Assembly (NCBI RefSeq): GCF_001434935.1 | Contig: NZ_AZEG01000006.1 | Location: 1 to 64,000, forward strand | DNA: 64,000 nucleotides | DNA from: Liquorilactobacillus uvarum DSM 19971 | GTDB taxonomy: Bacteria > Bacillota > Bacilli > Lactobacillales > Lactobacillaceae | Direction: 5' to 3' | Shown here: positions 45,147 through 54,457 of the stretch, piece by piece | Position numbering within the stretch: the stretch's first letter is position 1 | Layout: every line of letters starts with the position of its first letter | Translations under genes and position numbers: made by a program | Notes under the pieces: model-generated | The model's input: only the letters and a program-made list of their open reading frames with translations | Databases searched by the model: none | What the model was told of the DNA's origin: nothing

Positions 45147-46502
45147 ATGTTAAGTAAAGAATTGCCGAAAATTATTACACCAGCACTGCCTGGGACAAAA
45201 GCAAAAGTAATTTTGCAGAAAAGGAAGGATTACGTACCAGCTGGAGTTACTTCTGCTTATCCAGTTGTGATTGAGAATGCGAAGGGAGCGATGATTCAAG
45301 ATCCCGATGGCAATTTATTTTTGGATTGGGTCGGAGGTGTGGGAGTTTTAAACGTTGGACACGCACATCCGCGTGTCGTTGAAGCGATAAAAAAACAAAG
45401 CGAAAAATATTTGCATGGAATGTTTAACATTGTCACGCACAAGGGGTATGTTGAATTAGCTGAAAAATTGAGTGCTATTGCACCAGTAAAAAAAGCAGAA
45501 AAAGCGAAAGTCTTTTTTGCTAATAGTGGAGCAGAAGTTAATGAAAATGCCGTTAAAATTGCGAAAACCTACACAGGACGTTCGAACATTATCGTCTTTT
45601 CTGGAGCATTTCATGGCAGAACATTACTAACAATGTCAATGACTTCAAAAAAAGCTTATACAAAAGGTACAGGACCGTTGGCAAATGGTATTTTTAGAGC
45701 AGATTTTCCATATAGTTATCGAACACCTAAGGGGATTAATAAAGAGGATGAGTTAAGTTATTATCTTGAAAGAATCACAAAAGTTTTTGAAGAATGTGCC
45801 CCTGCAGAAGATGTTGCAGCTCTAGTTGTTGAGCCCCTTCAAGGTGAAGGAGGCTTCATACCGGCTCCCTTATCTTGGGTCCAAGCAGTTCGAAAAATTT
45901 GTGATGAAAAAGGAATCTTGCTCATCGCAGACGAGGTGCAAACTGGTTTTGGGCGAACTGGAAAAATGTTTGCTACTGAATATTGGAAGGAAGTTGATGC
46001 TGCTCCTGACATCATTACCATGGCTAAATCTATTGCGGATGGGCTGCCTTTAGGTGCTGTGGTGGCTGATCAAAAAATAATGGATAGTGCTGCGGCCGGG
46101 GTCATCGGCGGTACATTTGGTGGAAATGCAGTTGCATGTGCGGCTGGATTAGAGGTCTTGAAGATTATCAAAGACGAAAAACTGGTTGAGCGTTCACAAG
46201 AGATAGGTGAGCGTTGTATGAAAGAATTCAAATCCTGGCAGAAAAAGTATAAAGTTATCGGCGATGTTCGCGGGTTAGGGTCAATGATCGGAATTGAATT
46301 TGTTGAGGATCGTGAGACCAAGAAACCAGCAACTATTTTTGTGAAGGATCTTATTCAGACCTGTGTAAAAAAAGGCTTGATTATTGAGAGTGCAGGAGTC
46401 TATGGTAACGTAATTCGTTTCTTAGCACCGCTTGTGATAACTGATGAGCAATTAACTGTCGGTTTGTCTATTTTAGAAGAGGCAATTCAAGAATTAAGTT
46501 AA
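45147..46502 (+). CDS. Class III PLP aminotransferase (GABA/isoleucine-epimerase-like)
   Basis: A 451-residue omega-aminotransferase with NSGAEVNENAVKIAK at 127-141, FHGRT at 155-159, ADEVQTGFGRTG at 261-272 and the PLP Lys294 in ITMAKSIADGLP. ATG at 45147 is chosen over 45129 because GAAGGA is correctly spaced only for the former. Family members include GabT and the lactobacillus isoleucine 2-epimerase, which are close in length and fold; the sequence here looks nearer to GabT. It heads an operon-like array with an amino-acid importer, next to a PucR regulator. Uptake and transamination of GABA or a similar omega-amino acid is inferred. Confidence 0.87.
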   Translation: MLSKELPKIITPALPGTKAKVILQKRKDYVPAGVTSAYPVVIENAKGAMIQDPDGNLFLDWVGGVGVLNVGHAHPRVVEAIKKQSEKYLHGMFNIVTHKGYVELAEKLSAIAPVKKAEKAKVFFANSGAEVNENAVKIAKTYTGRSNIIVFSGAFHGRTLLTMSMTSKKAYTKGTGPLANGIFRADFPYSYRTPKGINKEDELSYYLERITKVFEECAPAEDVAALVVEPLQGEGGFIPAPLSWVQAVRKICDEKGILLIADEVQTGFGRTGKMFATEYWKEVDAAPDIITMAKSIADGLPLGAVVADQKIMDSAAAGVIGGTFGGNAVACAAGLEVLKIIKDEKLVERSQEIGERCMKEFKSWQKKYKVIGDVRGLGSMIGIEFVEDRETKKPATIFVKDLIQTCVKKGLIIESAGVYGNVIRFLAPLVITDEQLTVGLSILEEAIQELS

Positions 46503-46651
46503 ACTTGTTCAGCATAAGGTTAGCGAAAGCAAAGTGACAAGTGACCGTAAGCATTTTTAGATAAAGGTCTCAAATGAAGAATGAGTAAAAGCAATGAAAG
46601 TTCTCATTAAGATATACATTCGTGGTTACTTTGCAAAGAGGAGGGAAATGA

Positions 46652-47395
46652 ATGTCAGAAACTGATCAGAGTATGTTAAAGATTACTGAACTTTCCAAAT
46701 ATTACGGTGAAAATCATGTCTTGAAAAAAGTGAATTTAAATGTAAAAAAGGGAGAAGTTGTCTGTATTATTGGTCCATCAGGCTCAGGCAAAAGCACTTT
46801 TTTAAGATGTATCAACTTATTGGAAAGACCATCCTCAGGGAGCATTTTCTACCAGGGAAATGATGTGTTAGATGGAAAATGGAAAACTAATGAGTATCGG
46901 CAGCATGTGGGAATGGTTTTCCAAGGATATTATCTATTTCCCTTTAAAAAAGTTCTTGACAATATTACGATGGCGCCGCGAACTTTGAAAAATAAAGATA
47001 AGGCTGAAGCAGAAAAGGAGGCGTTTGAACTTCTGGAAAAGGTTGGGTTAGCTGACAAAGATAATGTGTACCCTGCATCTCTTTCAGGAGGGCAAAAGCA
47101 GAGAGTGGCAATTGCACGGGCATTAGCGATGAATCCTGAATTGTTACTGTTTGATGAACCAACATCGGCACTTGATCCAGAACTTGTTGGAGAAGTTTTA
47201 AGAGTTATGAAAGAGCTTGCCGAAGAAGGAATGACCATGGTCGTAGTGACCCATGAAATGGGTTTTGCCCGAGAAGTTGCTAATCGAGTTATTTTTATGG
47301 AGGGCGGCTACATTGTTGAAGAAGGAACTCCTGAAGAGATTTTCGGAAATCCCAAGAATGAAAGAACCCGTGAGTTTCTTGCACGCGTTCTTTAA
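46652..47395 (+). CDS. Polar amino-acid ABC transporter ATP-binding protein
   Basis: A 247-residue PAAT-type ATPase: Walker [10 protein letters not shown] near 41-49, signature LSGGQKQR, Walker [25 protein letters not shown] gives a strong ribosome site. Close paralogue of the ATPase at 16286-17020. First of three genes (ATPase, permease, binding protein). Confidence 0.9.
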   Translation: MSETDQSMLKITELSKYYGENHVLKKVNLNVKKGEVVCIIGPSGSGKSTFLRCINLLERPSSGSIFYQGNDVLDGKWKTNEYRQHVGMVFQGYYLFPFKKVLDNITMAPRTLKNKDKAEAEKEAFELLEKVGLADKDNVYPASLSGGQKQRVAIARALAMNPELLLFDEPTSALDPELVGEVLRVMKELAEEGMTMVVVTHEMGFAREVANRVIFMEGGYIVEEGTPEEIFGNPKNERTREFLARVL

Positions 47396-47411
47396 AGAAA
47401 GGAGTTTTTAG

Positions 47412-48107
47412 ATGGATTTAAAATGGTCAGAAGCTATCGAAGGGTTAGGGCCCTCACTATTACAAGGGGTCGTTGTTGTTTTACAGGCTACAATTATTAG
47501 TTTTATATTGGCTACCATTTTGGGATTGCTGATTGCAATGTGCAGGCTTAGCAAATGGAAAGTTATTCGTGGAATTTTTGTTGTTTTTGTCGAGATTGTT
47601 CGTGGTACACCACTGCTGGTTCAGTTATTTTACATTTATTATGTTGTCCCGCTTCTTTTAAATCATCTTTTGTCCTCTGGAGGAACACAGCCTAACATTC
47701 AATTTACAGCTTTGTCAGCGGGAATTGCAGGGATGACGATCAATTATGGAGCATACATTTCTGAAGTTTTTCGTTCCGCAATTTTGGCGATTGACACGGG
47801 TCAAAAGGAATCTGGACTGGCACTTGGTTTTACACAACTGCAGGTTTTACGAAAGATTGTTATTCCGCAAGCGTTGCGCAATAGTATTCCGGTTTTAGGA
47901 AACTATTTGGTAATGATGATTAAAGATACATCATTGCTTGCTGTTATTTCAGTAAGCGAATTGCTTCTTAGAACGCAAACATACGCATCACAGACATTTC
48001 AAACGATAGAGTCGTATACTATTTTGGCTGTTGTATACCTTGTTTTGAGTCTCCCATTGGCACATGTTATGAAAATGATTGAGAAAAAATTCCATGTAGA
48101 AAACTGA
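47412..48107 (+). CDS. Polar amino-acid ABC transporter permease
   Basis: A 231-residue GlnP/HisM-type permease with about five membrane segments, VEIVRGTPLLVQLFYIYYV near the middle and an EAA loop (FRSAILAIDTGQKESGLALG). AAAGGAG precedes the ATG. It lies 16 bases after the ATPase gene. Confidence 0.9.
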   Translation: MDLKWSEAIEGLGPSLLQGVVVVLQATIISFILATILGLLIAMCRLSKWKVIRGIFVVFVEIVRGTPLLVQLFYIYYVVPLLLNHLLSSGGTQPNIQFTALSAGIAGMTINYGAYISEVFRSAILAIDTGQKESGLALGFTQLQVLRKIVIPQALRNSIPVLGNYLVMMIKDTSLLAVISVSELLLRTQTYASQTFQTIESYTILAVVYLVLSLPLAHVMKMIEKKFHVEN

Positions 48108-48147
48108 TTTCGGTTTGTAAAGTTATATCCTGAGGAGGAAGCTTATT

Positions 48148-49023
48148 ATGAAAAAAGCAAAATTAATCTTTAAAGTTGGTCTGCTTGCTTTTATTACAAT
48201 TTTTTTCTTAACTGCCTGTCAATCGGGTAAGAGTTCCAGTACTGGAAGCAGTAGTTCAAACGAAACAACTTTGCAGAAAATTAAGAAGTCGGGTGTTCTG
48301 ACTGTTGGTTCATCCAATGATGCTCCATTCGCATATATTGACAACAAAACAAAGAAATTTTCCGGGGTTGACGCGGATATAATTAAAGAGATTGCTAAAC
48401 GCATGGGCGTCAAGAAAGTTGAGATGAAGCAAGTACCGTTTGAAAATCTGATTGTTGAACTGAACAAAGGTTCGATCGATATGGTTACCGATGCAATGTA
48501 TATTCGTAAAGATCGTTTGCAAAAAGCTGCTTTTACTGATGTTTGGTATAAAGAAGGGGAAGCCGTTGTTATTCCTAAGAGCAGTTCAGTCAAATCAGTG
48601 GCTGATCTTTCGAACAAAGTGATTGGGGCACAAAAAGGAACAGCTTTTCTGGACATTGCTGAAAAATGGAAAAAAGAAGGTAAAGTTAAGGATGTTCAGA
48701 TTTTTGGAAAACAGACAGATTTAATGCTGGCTGTTAATACAGGAAAAGTAGCAGCCTGTGTAACCGACGGTATTGTTGCAAACTATACCCTGTCCAAAGA
48801 TCCTTCACTTGATTTGAAAATTTTAACGCCATATAAAGCTGAAGAAACTGGAAAAATTGGGGCTGCAGTCAGATCTAGTGATAAGAGTCTTTTGAAGGAA
48901 GTTAATAAACAATTAAATGCTATGAAGAAGGATGGGACACTTAAAAAGATTTTAACCAAATATAATTTGGATGATAGTTATTTTGTGGACGTTAAAGATG
49001 GTATTACGGAAAATATTAAATGA
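48148..49023 (+). CDS. Amino-acid ABC transporter substrate-binding lipoprotein
   Basis: A 291-residue family 3 binding protein. The signal peptide ends in lipobox LTAC (Cys24), followed by a Ser/Gly-rich linker and GVLTVGSSNDAPFAYID. GAGGAGG precedes the ATG. Unlike the paralogue at 17761-18600 it has a normal lipid anchor. Last gene before a strong terminator. The ligand is probably a polar or omega-amino acid given the aminotransferase upstream. Confidence 0.9.
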   Translation: MKKAKLIFKVGLLAFITIFFLTACQSGKSSSTGSSSSNETTLQKIKKSGVLTVGSSNDAPFAYIDNKTKKFSGVDADIIKEIAKRMGVKKVEMKQVPFENLIVELNKGSIDMVTDAMYIRKDRLQKAAFTDVWYKEGEAVVIPKSSSVKSVADLSNKVIGAQKGTAFLDIAEKWKKEGKVKDVQIFGKQTDLMLAVNTGKVAACVTDGIVANYTLSKDPSLDLKILTPYKAEETGKIGAAVRSSDKSLLKEVNKQLNAMKKDGTLKKILTKYNLDDSYFVDVKDGITENIK

Positions 49024-49218
49024 GAATTTTAAAGTGTAGAGAGCGAGCGATATGCCAAGTGTGTTACTTTAAATATTGTCTCAAAAGTAGAGTAGAATAA
49101 AAGCAAGGGATGGATAACGTTTTTAAACGTAAATTTTTTGACCAATAGTAACTCAGAACCGGGCTAGCAAATTACTTTTGTATATATATTATGAGATTAA
49201 AAATTAAAAATTAAATTT

Positions 49219-49276
49219 AAGGTGTGCCTTATGATAAAACATTAGTTAAATCATAAGGCACACCTGTTTAGTTTTT
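49219..49276 (+). terminator. Rho-independent terminator of the amino-acid importer operon
   Basis: AGGTGTGCCTTATGAT and ATCATAAGGCACACCT pair around a 15-base loop, followed by GTTTAGTTTTT. Confidence 0.88.
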
Positions 49277-49426
49277 AGGCAGTTATTTTTTCTCGAAAAT
49301 TGAAGATCCACAACCATAACTCATAGAAAGGACAATTAATTACAGCGCTTGTTCCTAAGCTAAAAAGCTTTTTTGCATTTATCGTATACGTTAAGTTATT
49401 ACGTATAGGAACCTTTTAGTTAAAAA

Positions 49427-49440
49427 AGAAAACGCTTGCA
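49427..49440. promoter_or_regulatory. Candidate cre site upstream of the alpha-glucosidase gene
   Basis: AGAAAACGCTTGCA matches 12 of 14 positions of the cre consensus. CcpA repression of the sugar operon is plausible. Confidence 0.5.
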
Positions 49441-49479
49441 TTTTATTTGGAAAAGATTTATACTCGCTTTGTTGAAAAC

Positions 49480-49493
49480 TTGGAACGTTCCAA
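49480..49493. promoter_or_regulatory. LacI-type operator TTGGAACGTTCCAA
   Basis: A perfect 14-bp palindrome with the central CG typical of LacI-family sites, 24 bp before the alpha-glucosidase start. The LacI-family gene at 53093 is the likely partner. Confidence 0.7.
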
Positions 49494-49517
49494 CTATTTG
49501 TAAGTGGAGGGATTTTA

Positions 49518-51200
49518 ATGGCAGAGAGTAAATGGTGGCAGAGGGCAGTTGTTTATCAAGTTTATCCAAAAAGCTTCCAAGACAGCGACAATGATGGTAT
49601 TGGTGATTTAAGGGGAATAACACGTAGACTAGGCTATATCAAAAAATTAGGTGTCGATGTTATATGGCTTAATCCAATTTACAAGACTTCAAATGTTGAT
49701 GGTGGTTATGACATATCAGATTACAAGGCAATTAATCCAACATTTGGGAAAATGGCAGATTTTGAAGAACTTTTAACCAAGGCGCATAAATTCGGATTAA
49801 AAGTTATGATGGATCTGGTAGTTAATCACAGTTCGTTTGAACATGAATGGTTTAAAAAAAGCTTAGTGAAAGGAAAAAACAATCCGTATCGTGATTATTA
49901 TATTTGGCGTGATCCAGTCGATGACCATGAACCAAACAACTGGGGTTCGTTTTTTTCAGGTCCGGCTTGGACATATGATAAAGAATCTAACCAATATTAT
50001 TTACACTTGTTCGCTAAGGAACAACCTGATTTAAACTGGGACAATCCTGATTTGCGCCATTCAATTTTTGAGATGATGAATTGGTGGGCAAGTAAAGGAA
50101 TTGATGGATTTAGAATGGATGTTATCTCACTAATATCTAAACCAGATGGTTTGCCAGATGCGCCTAAAGGCAAAACAGCTCTTTATGGAAACGCCGGAGA
50201 TCTTGTTGCTAACGGGCCACATGTCCATGAGTATCTGCATGAAATGAGTCAGCAAGTTCTAAGTAAGTACGATTGGATTACTGTTGGTGAAACAGCGGGC
50301 GTAACAGTCGAAGAGGCATTGAAATATGCAAATTTGGATGGGTCCGAACTAAACATGGTATTTCAGTTTGAACATATGGGGCTTGATGGAAATCGAGATT
50401 CTGCACTTGGCAAATGGGATGATCGCCATGTTTCACTGCCTAAATTGCGTGAAAGTTTAGTAAAGTGGCAGAGGGCTTTGAATAAGAAGGCATGGAATAG
50501 TTTGTACTGGAATAATCATGATCAGCCACGCGTTGTTTCTCGGTTTGGCAACGATGATCCTAAATATCGCGTGCTTTCGGCTAAAATGTTAGCCGCTGTT
50601 CTACATTTTATGCAAGGGACGCCTTATATTTATCAAGGTGAAGAGTTAGGTATGACCAATGCTGGTTTCGAAAACTTAAAAGACTATCGTGATGTTGAAT
50701 CACTTAATGCTTATCATGAACTAGTAAATAGAATGAAAATATTAGATGACAAGACGATGCTCAGATATCTTCGTGCTCGTTCACGGGACAATGCACGCAC
50801 ACCAATGCAATGGAATGCTAGTTTGAATGCGGGTTTCAGTGAACATACACCTTGGATAAGGGTTAATTCAAATTATAAAGAGATCAATGTTGAAGCTGCT
50901 CTAGATGATCCAAGTTCAGTATTTTATTTTTATCAGCACTTGATAGAGTTACGTCATAAATTACCAATTATCACTCAAGGCGAATTTGAACTTGTTTCAG
51001 GAAATGAAAAAGATAAATCTGTCTTTTCCTACACACGTAAATTGGAAAAACAGACAATATTAGTTATAGCCAATTTCACGGCAAATAAAGTTGAACGTAA
51101 TTACGATATACCATATTCGGGTAAGGTACTGATAAAGAATTACGATGATGATTGCGGGGAAAAACTGCGACCTTACGAAGTGAAAGTGTATGTGTACTAG
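49518..51200 (+). CDS. GH13 alpha-glucosidase, oligo-1,6-glucosidase type
   Basis: A 560-residue cytoplasmic glycoside hydrolase 13. The catalytic residues are Asp201 (GFRMDVI), Glu258 (TVGETAG) and Asp335 (NNHDQPR), with a calcium-site-like DSDNDGIGD at 22-30. Val202 directly after the nucleophile is the residue that marks alpha-1,6 specificity; maltases usually have Ala or Thr there. It probably hydrolyses isomaltose-type oligosaccharides brought in by the GPH symporter 55 bp downstream. AGTGGAGGG precedes the ATG. Confidence 0.92.
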   Translation: MAESKWWQRAVVYQVYPKSFQDSDNDGIGDLRGITRRLGYIKKLGVDVIWLNPIYKTSNVDGGYDISDYKAINPTFGKMADFEELLTKAHKFGLKVMMDLVVNHSSFEHEWFKKSLVKGKNNPYRDYYIWRDPVDDHEPNNWGSFFSGPAWTYDKESNQYYLHLFAKEQPDLNWDNPDLRHSIFEMMNWWASKGIDGFRMDVISLISKPDGLPDAPKGKTALYGNAGDLVANGPHVHEYLHEMSQQVLSKYDWITVGETAGVTVEEALKYANLDGSELNMVFQFEHMGLDGNRDSALGKWDDRHVSLPKLRESLVKWQRALNKKAWNSLYWNNHDQPRVVSRFGNDDPKYRVLSAKMLAAVLHFMQGTPYIYQGEELGMTNAGFENLKDYRDVESLNAYHELVNRMKILDDKTMLRYLRARSRDNARTPMQWNASLNAGFSEHTPWIRVNSNYKEINVEAALDDPSSVFYFYQHLIELRHKLPIITQGEFELVSGNEKDKSVFSYTRKLEKQTILVIANFTANKVERNYDIPYSGKVLIKNYDDDCGEKLRPYEVKVYVY

Positions 51201-51255
51201 TAGCGGTATATGATAATAAAATTTTGTGAAAAATGTTTTTTGAGGAGGGTTAAAA

Positions 51256-52647
51256 ATGGCAAGAAATGCAAAGGTTGAGCAGGGAAAAAATGAAGGAATT
51301 TTACCTTGGAATGAGCGTCTTAGTTATGGGGCAAGCGACTTTGCGTGTAGTTTTACCTTTAGTTTGATTGGAACTTATTTAATGTATTTTTATACGGATG
51401 TGTTTGGAATTACCGCTGCTGCAGTTGGGACCTTAATGTTGGTTGCACGAGTCATTGATGCTTTTGATGGGCCGTTTTGGGGAATAATGATTGATCATGC
51501 GCATACAAAATGGGGCAAAAGCCGCCCATTCTTATTGTGGTTCAACGCCCCGTTTGCAATTTTTACGGTACTTTGTTTTACAACACCCAATTTACCAATG
51601 TTCTGGAAAATTGTATGGGCTTACGTAACATATATTGGAATTGATGTCTTATATTCGGCTGTTAATATTCCACTAACGTCAATTTTGCCTAGTATGACTG
51701 AAAACTCAGATGAACGAGTACTGTTATCAACGATTAGATCCTTATTCTCAAATTTGGGTGGGACGCTGATATCAGTGATTGCTTTGCCATTGGTTGCACT
51801 TTTTGGTAGTGGTAATAATAAACGTGGTTTTTTCTTGCTAGCAGTGATGGCTGCCACAGTTTTTTTTGTCATTTATCTAGTGGTTTTCGCGAATTTAAAA
51901 GAAAGAGTGCAGACTAAACAGTCACAGAAAGCTTTGCCAATTAAGGAATCATTGAAGGCATTAAAAAGTAATTGGCCTTGGGTGATTGTTATCGTTTTAA
52001 ACTTTGTTTATTGGCTGGGGATGCAGGCTAAAGGACAAGTTACAATTTACTTTTTCAAGTATAATCTTGGACGTCCCGGCCTAGTTTCCTTTGCATTATT
52101 ATTTAATGCAATTGGATTGATTTCAGTCTTTTTAACACCTCGTGTTGTTGTAAAAGTTGGTAAAAAGAACACACTTTTGGCAGGGCTTACAATAAGTGTT
52201 ATTGGTCAACTGTTTATGGGATTAGGAGCAAGTTGGTTGAATGTTCCAATTATAATTATCGGAACAATTGTAGGTAATTTTGGAAATGGGTTTGTGGGCG
52301 CATTAATTGCAGTTCTTTTAGCCGATGCAGTTGACTATGGTGAATGGAAAAATGGTGTACGTGCTGAAGGGATAGTGACATCAGCATCAAGTTTCACCGC
52401 TAAGTTTGGAATGGGAATCGGAGGTGCCATCAGTGGTCTACTACTGTCTTGGGGGCACTATGTTCCCAACAAAGCTCAATCTGCTTCTGCACTTTTTGCA
52501 ATTGAAGCAAATTATATATGGGTCCCAATGCTTGCATTGATTATTTCGTTTGTCTTGATTCTGTTCTACAAGCTGACCCCAGATAAAGAAAGAGAGATGT
52601 CCGCATATTTGACGAAAAAACATTTTCGTGAAAGAAATGAAGAATAG
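51256..52647 (+). CDS. GPH-family glycoside:cation symporter
   Basis: A 463-residue symporter of the glycoside-pentoside-hexuronide family with 12 hydrophobic segments. Family marks are DAFDGPFWGIMIDHAHTKWGKSRPFLLW in the 2-3 loop and DYGEWKNGVRAEG near residue 358. It lacks the C-terminal IIA domain of LacS, so it is not regulated by direct phosphorylation. GAGGAGGG precedes the ATG. In operon with the alpha-1,6-glucosidase, so isomaltose or a related gluco-oligosaccharide is the likely cargo. Confidence 0.9.
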   Translation: MARNAKVEQGKNEGILPWNERLSYGASDFACSFTFSLIGTYLMYFYTDVFGITAAAVGTLMLVARVIDAFDGPFWGIMIDHAHTKWGKSRPFLLWFNAPFAIFTVLCFTTPNLPMFWKIVWAYVTYIGIDVLYSAVNIPLTSILPSMTENSDERVLLSTIRSLFSNLGGTLISVIALPLVALFGSGNNKRGFFLLAVMAATVFFVIYLVVFANLKERVQTKQSQKALPIKESLKALKSNWPWVIVIVLNFVYWLGMQAKGQVTIYFFKYNLGRPGLVSFALLFNAIGLISVFLTPRVVVKVGKKNTLLAGLTISVIGQLFMGLGASWLNVPIIIIGTIVGNFGNGFVGALIAVLLADAVDYGEWKNGVRAEGIVTSASSFTAKFGMGIGGAISGLLLSWGHYVPNKAQSASALFAIEANYIWVPMLALIISFVLILFYKLTPDKEREMSAYLTKKHFRERNEE

Positions 52648-52668
52648 CAGTTACTAGGAGAAAGGTGT

Positions 52669-52920
52669 GTGGTCAAAATGCTAAAAAACAAGCTAGAGAT
52701 TGATCCAAATGAATTTGCAATGAATCTTATTAAAAGTACTGTTAAAGAGCCTGGAGATACAAATCAACGTTTTATAAAGGAACAGCTAACGTTGTATTTA
52801 GAGTCATATTATTTAATTAAGGATTTTAACAAATTAGAAACTAGCCAATTTGAGACGATGAAACATCAGCAAATTTCTGAATTATTTGATAAAATGTTGG
52901 TAAGGAGATTCAATCCTTAA
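52669..52920 (+). CDS. Small protein of unknown function in the glucosidase operon
   Basis: An 83-residue, charged, helical-looking protein (MVKMLKNKLEIDPNEFAMNL onwards) without membrane segments. GTG start with AGGAG 8 bases upstream; ATG at 52678 is an alternative. It follows the symporter by 21 bp and is probably co-transcribed. I do not recognise the family. Confidence 0.65.
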   Translation: MVKMLKNKLEIDPNEFAMNLIKSTVKEPGDTNQRFIKEQLTLYLESYYLIKDFNKLETSQFETMKHQQISELFDKMLVRRFNP

Positions 52921-53092
52921 TATACAAGGAATTATAGCATTAGTAGAAATTGCAGTGACAGCAGGCGTTTTTAAGAAACCAAGCTTTCTATCCTAATTAG
53001 GATGACTCTCTTTAAAAAAATATTTTAATGTCTGTTTTTCTCTTAGCCGCTAGAATACTGGTGCTGTTATCTTTCCTGATAGAGGTTGACAA

Positions 53093-54076
53093 ATGTCAAA
53101 TATGAATGATGTTTCGCACTTGGCTGGCGTTTCACGAGGCACAGTGTCAAATTATATAAACGGTCTTAGGGTACGGCCTGCAGCCCAAAAGCAAATCGAA
53201 AAAGCTATTAAAGAATTGAACTATGTTCCAAACGCTGCTGCGCGTACGTTAAAAACAAATCGGTCAAATTATGTTGTGCTTATTATACCAATGGTCAACA
53301 CACCTTTTTTCTCTGAACTGAGTTATTGTATGCAATTGATCTTAAAAAAAAGTGGGTATAAAATGATCCTCTGCAATTCTAATAATTGTCCGCAAGAGGA
53401 AATTGAGTATATCCAAATGGCAAAAAAACAAAAAGTGGCAGGAATTATTACAATGTCATATGCAGATATTAGGGAAATAGTTCCTCCAGATATACCATTA
53501 GTGGCGCTCGAAAATAAAGTTGCAGATTTTTTCCCATTAATTGTTTCGGACAACTATCAGGGAGGCGAGTTGGCAGCTGCGAAACTACATGTTCTGGGAG
53601 CGGGAAGATTACTTTTTATTTCTAAAGCACCTGTAAAAAATGTTTCTCTGGATAGGGAAAAGGGATTTAAGGACTATTGTAATAGAAATGGTGTTGAATA
53701 TACACGATTTGTTGCAAAAGACAAAGGCAACTTTACAGATGATTTTCAAGATTTTATAAAAAAAAATCTGGTAAACAAAAAATTTAAATACGATGGAGTT
53801 TTCTCCGATTCCGATGAATACGCTAGCGATTTCTGGTATTTGTTGCTGAAGCAAAAAATTGCAGTGCCTGAAGAAGTTCAAATTATCGGATTTGATGCTG
53901 CTAAAATTTATCCCAGACAAAAAATCGCACTTTCGTCGATTAGACAACCAATCACTGAAATTGCCAAGCAGGCAGTGCTGGGGCTAGAAAAACAACTGAA
54001 CAATAATTCGCAAAAGAAGCTTTGTCAGCCCTTAGTGCTGCCTGTTTCGTTTATGCAGGGACAAACAACCAAATAA
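53093..54076 (+). CDS. LacI-family transcriptional regulator
   Basis: A 327-residue repressor: LacI helix-turn-helix in residues 3-25 (MNDVSHLAGVSRGTVSNYINGL), hinge helix near 47-56 (NAAARTLKTN) and a periplasmic-binding-like effector domain to the end (LVIIP-type start, SSIRQPITEIAKQAVLGL at the C-terminus). GAGG precedes the ATG. It follows the glucosidase/symporter operon and likely binds the operator at 49480-49493. The inducer is probably the imported oligosaccharide or glucose derivative. Confidence 0.88.
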   Translation: MSNMNDVSHLAGVSRGTVSNYINGLRVRPAAQKQIEKAIKELNYVPNAAARTLKTNRSNYVVLIIPMVNTPFFSELSYCMQLILKKSGYKMILCNSNNCPQEEIEYIQMAKKQKVAGIITMSYADIREIVPPDIPLVALENKVADFFPLIVSDNYQGGELAAAKLHVLGAGRLLFISKAPVKNVSLDREKGFKDYCNRNGVEYTRFVAKDKGNFTDDFQDFIKKNLVNKKFKYDGVFSDSDEYASDFWYLLLKQKIAVPEEVQIIGFDAAKIYPRQKIALSSIRQPITEIAKQAVLGLEKQLNNNSQKKLCQPLVLPVSFMQGQTTK

Positions 54077-54142
54077 TTAGAGGGCGTTTAAACTATTTGC
54101 TTTTAATTATGTCAATTTGAATTAATGAAAGAAAAAAATAAT

Positions 54143-54180
54143 AAGATCTTATTCTTAAAAGGAATAAGGTCTTTTTATTT
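54143..54180 (+). terminator. Rho-independent terminator after the LacI gene
   Basis: AAGATCTTATTC and GAATAAGGTCTT pair with one mismatch, followed by TTTATTT. Confidence 0.75.
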
Positions 54181-54389
54181 GTACAAATTTGCTGTGGGGG
54201 TATCCTTAATTTTTTCAAATATCAAATTATATAAGTGTACAACACACAACAAAGACGAAATTCTTGCCAAATACTTAAATGTTGAATTTAAATAAAATAA
54301 TATACTGTATGTTCAATTTTATAACATGTAAGTGCCCCTATAATTTCTTTTAAAACATTTATTTATAAAAAGATATTGATTAAAACTCG

Positions 54390-54414
54390 CTTGTGTAATA
54401 AAATGTTACACAAG
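54390..54414. promoter_or_regulatory. Inverted repeat CTTGTGTAA-N7-TTACACAAG
   Basis: Perfect 9-base arms around TAAAATG, about 45 bp before the purine permease start. It is a candidate operator or leader hairpin. Confidence 0.5.
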
Positions 54415-54425
54415 TTGCAAATAAG

Positions 54426-54437
54426 ACGAACGTTCGT
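54426..54437. promoter_or_regulatory. Perfect palindrome ACGAACGTTCGT (PurBox-like)
   Basis: Two back-to-back CGAAC cores, the element recognised by PurR in Gram-positive purine genes, here fused into one 12-bp palindrome 20 bp before the permease start. PurR control is inferred. Confidence 0.45.
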
Positions 54438-54457
54438 ATTTTAAGGGGGATGCTTTT

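Larger units (their letters stand above)
49024..49517. other. Intergenic stretch, 494 bp
   Basis: Holds a terminator (49219-49276), an inverted repeat TATACGT-N9-ACGTATA (49385-49407), a cre-like site (49427-49440) and a palindromic operator (49480-49493). The glucosidase promoter should lie between 49400 and 49480. Confidence 0.65.
54077..54457. other. Intergenic stretch, 381 bp, ahead of the purine genes
   Basis: Holds a terminator (54143-54180) and two inverted repeats near the purine permease (54390-54414 and 54426-54437). I looked for a purine riboswitch core and did not find one. Confidence 0.6.

Noticed and set aside
54180-54457. Purine riboswitch before the permease
   Set aside because: The conserved loop and core sequences of the purine aptamer were not found; only protein-site-like palindromes are present.
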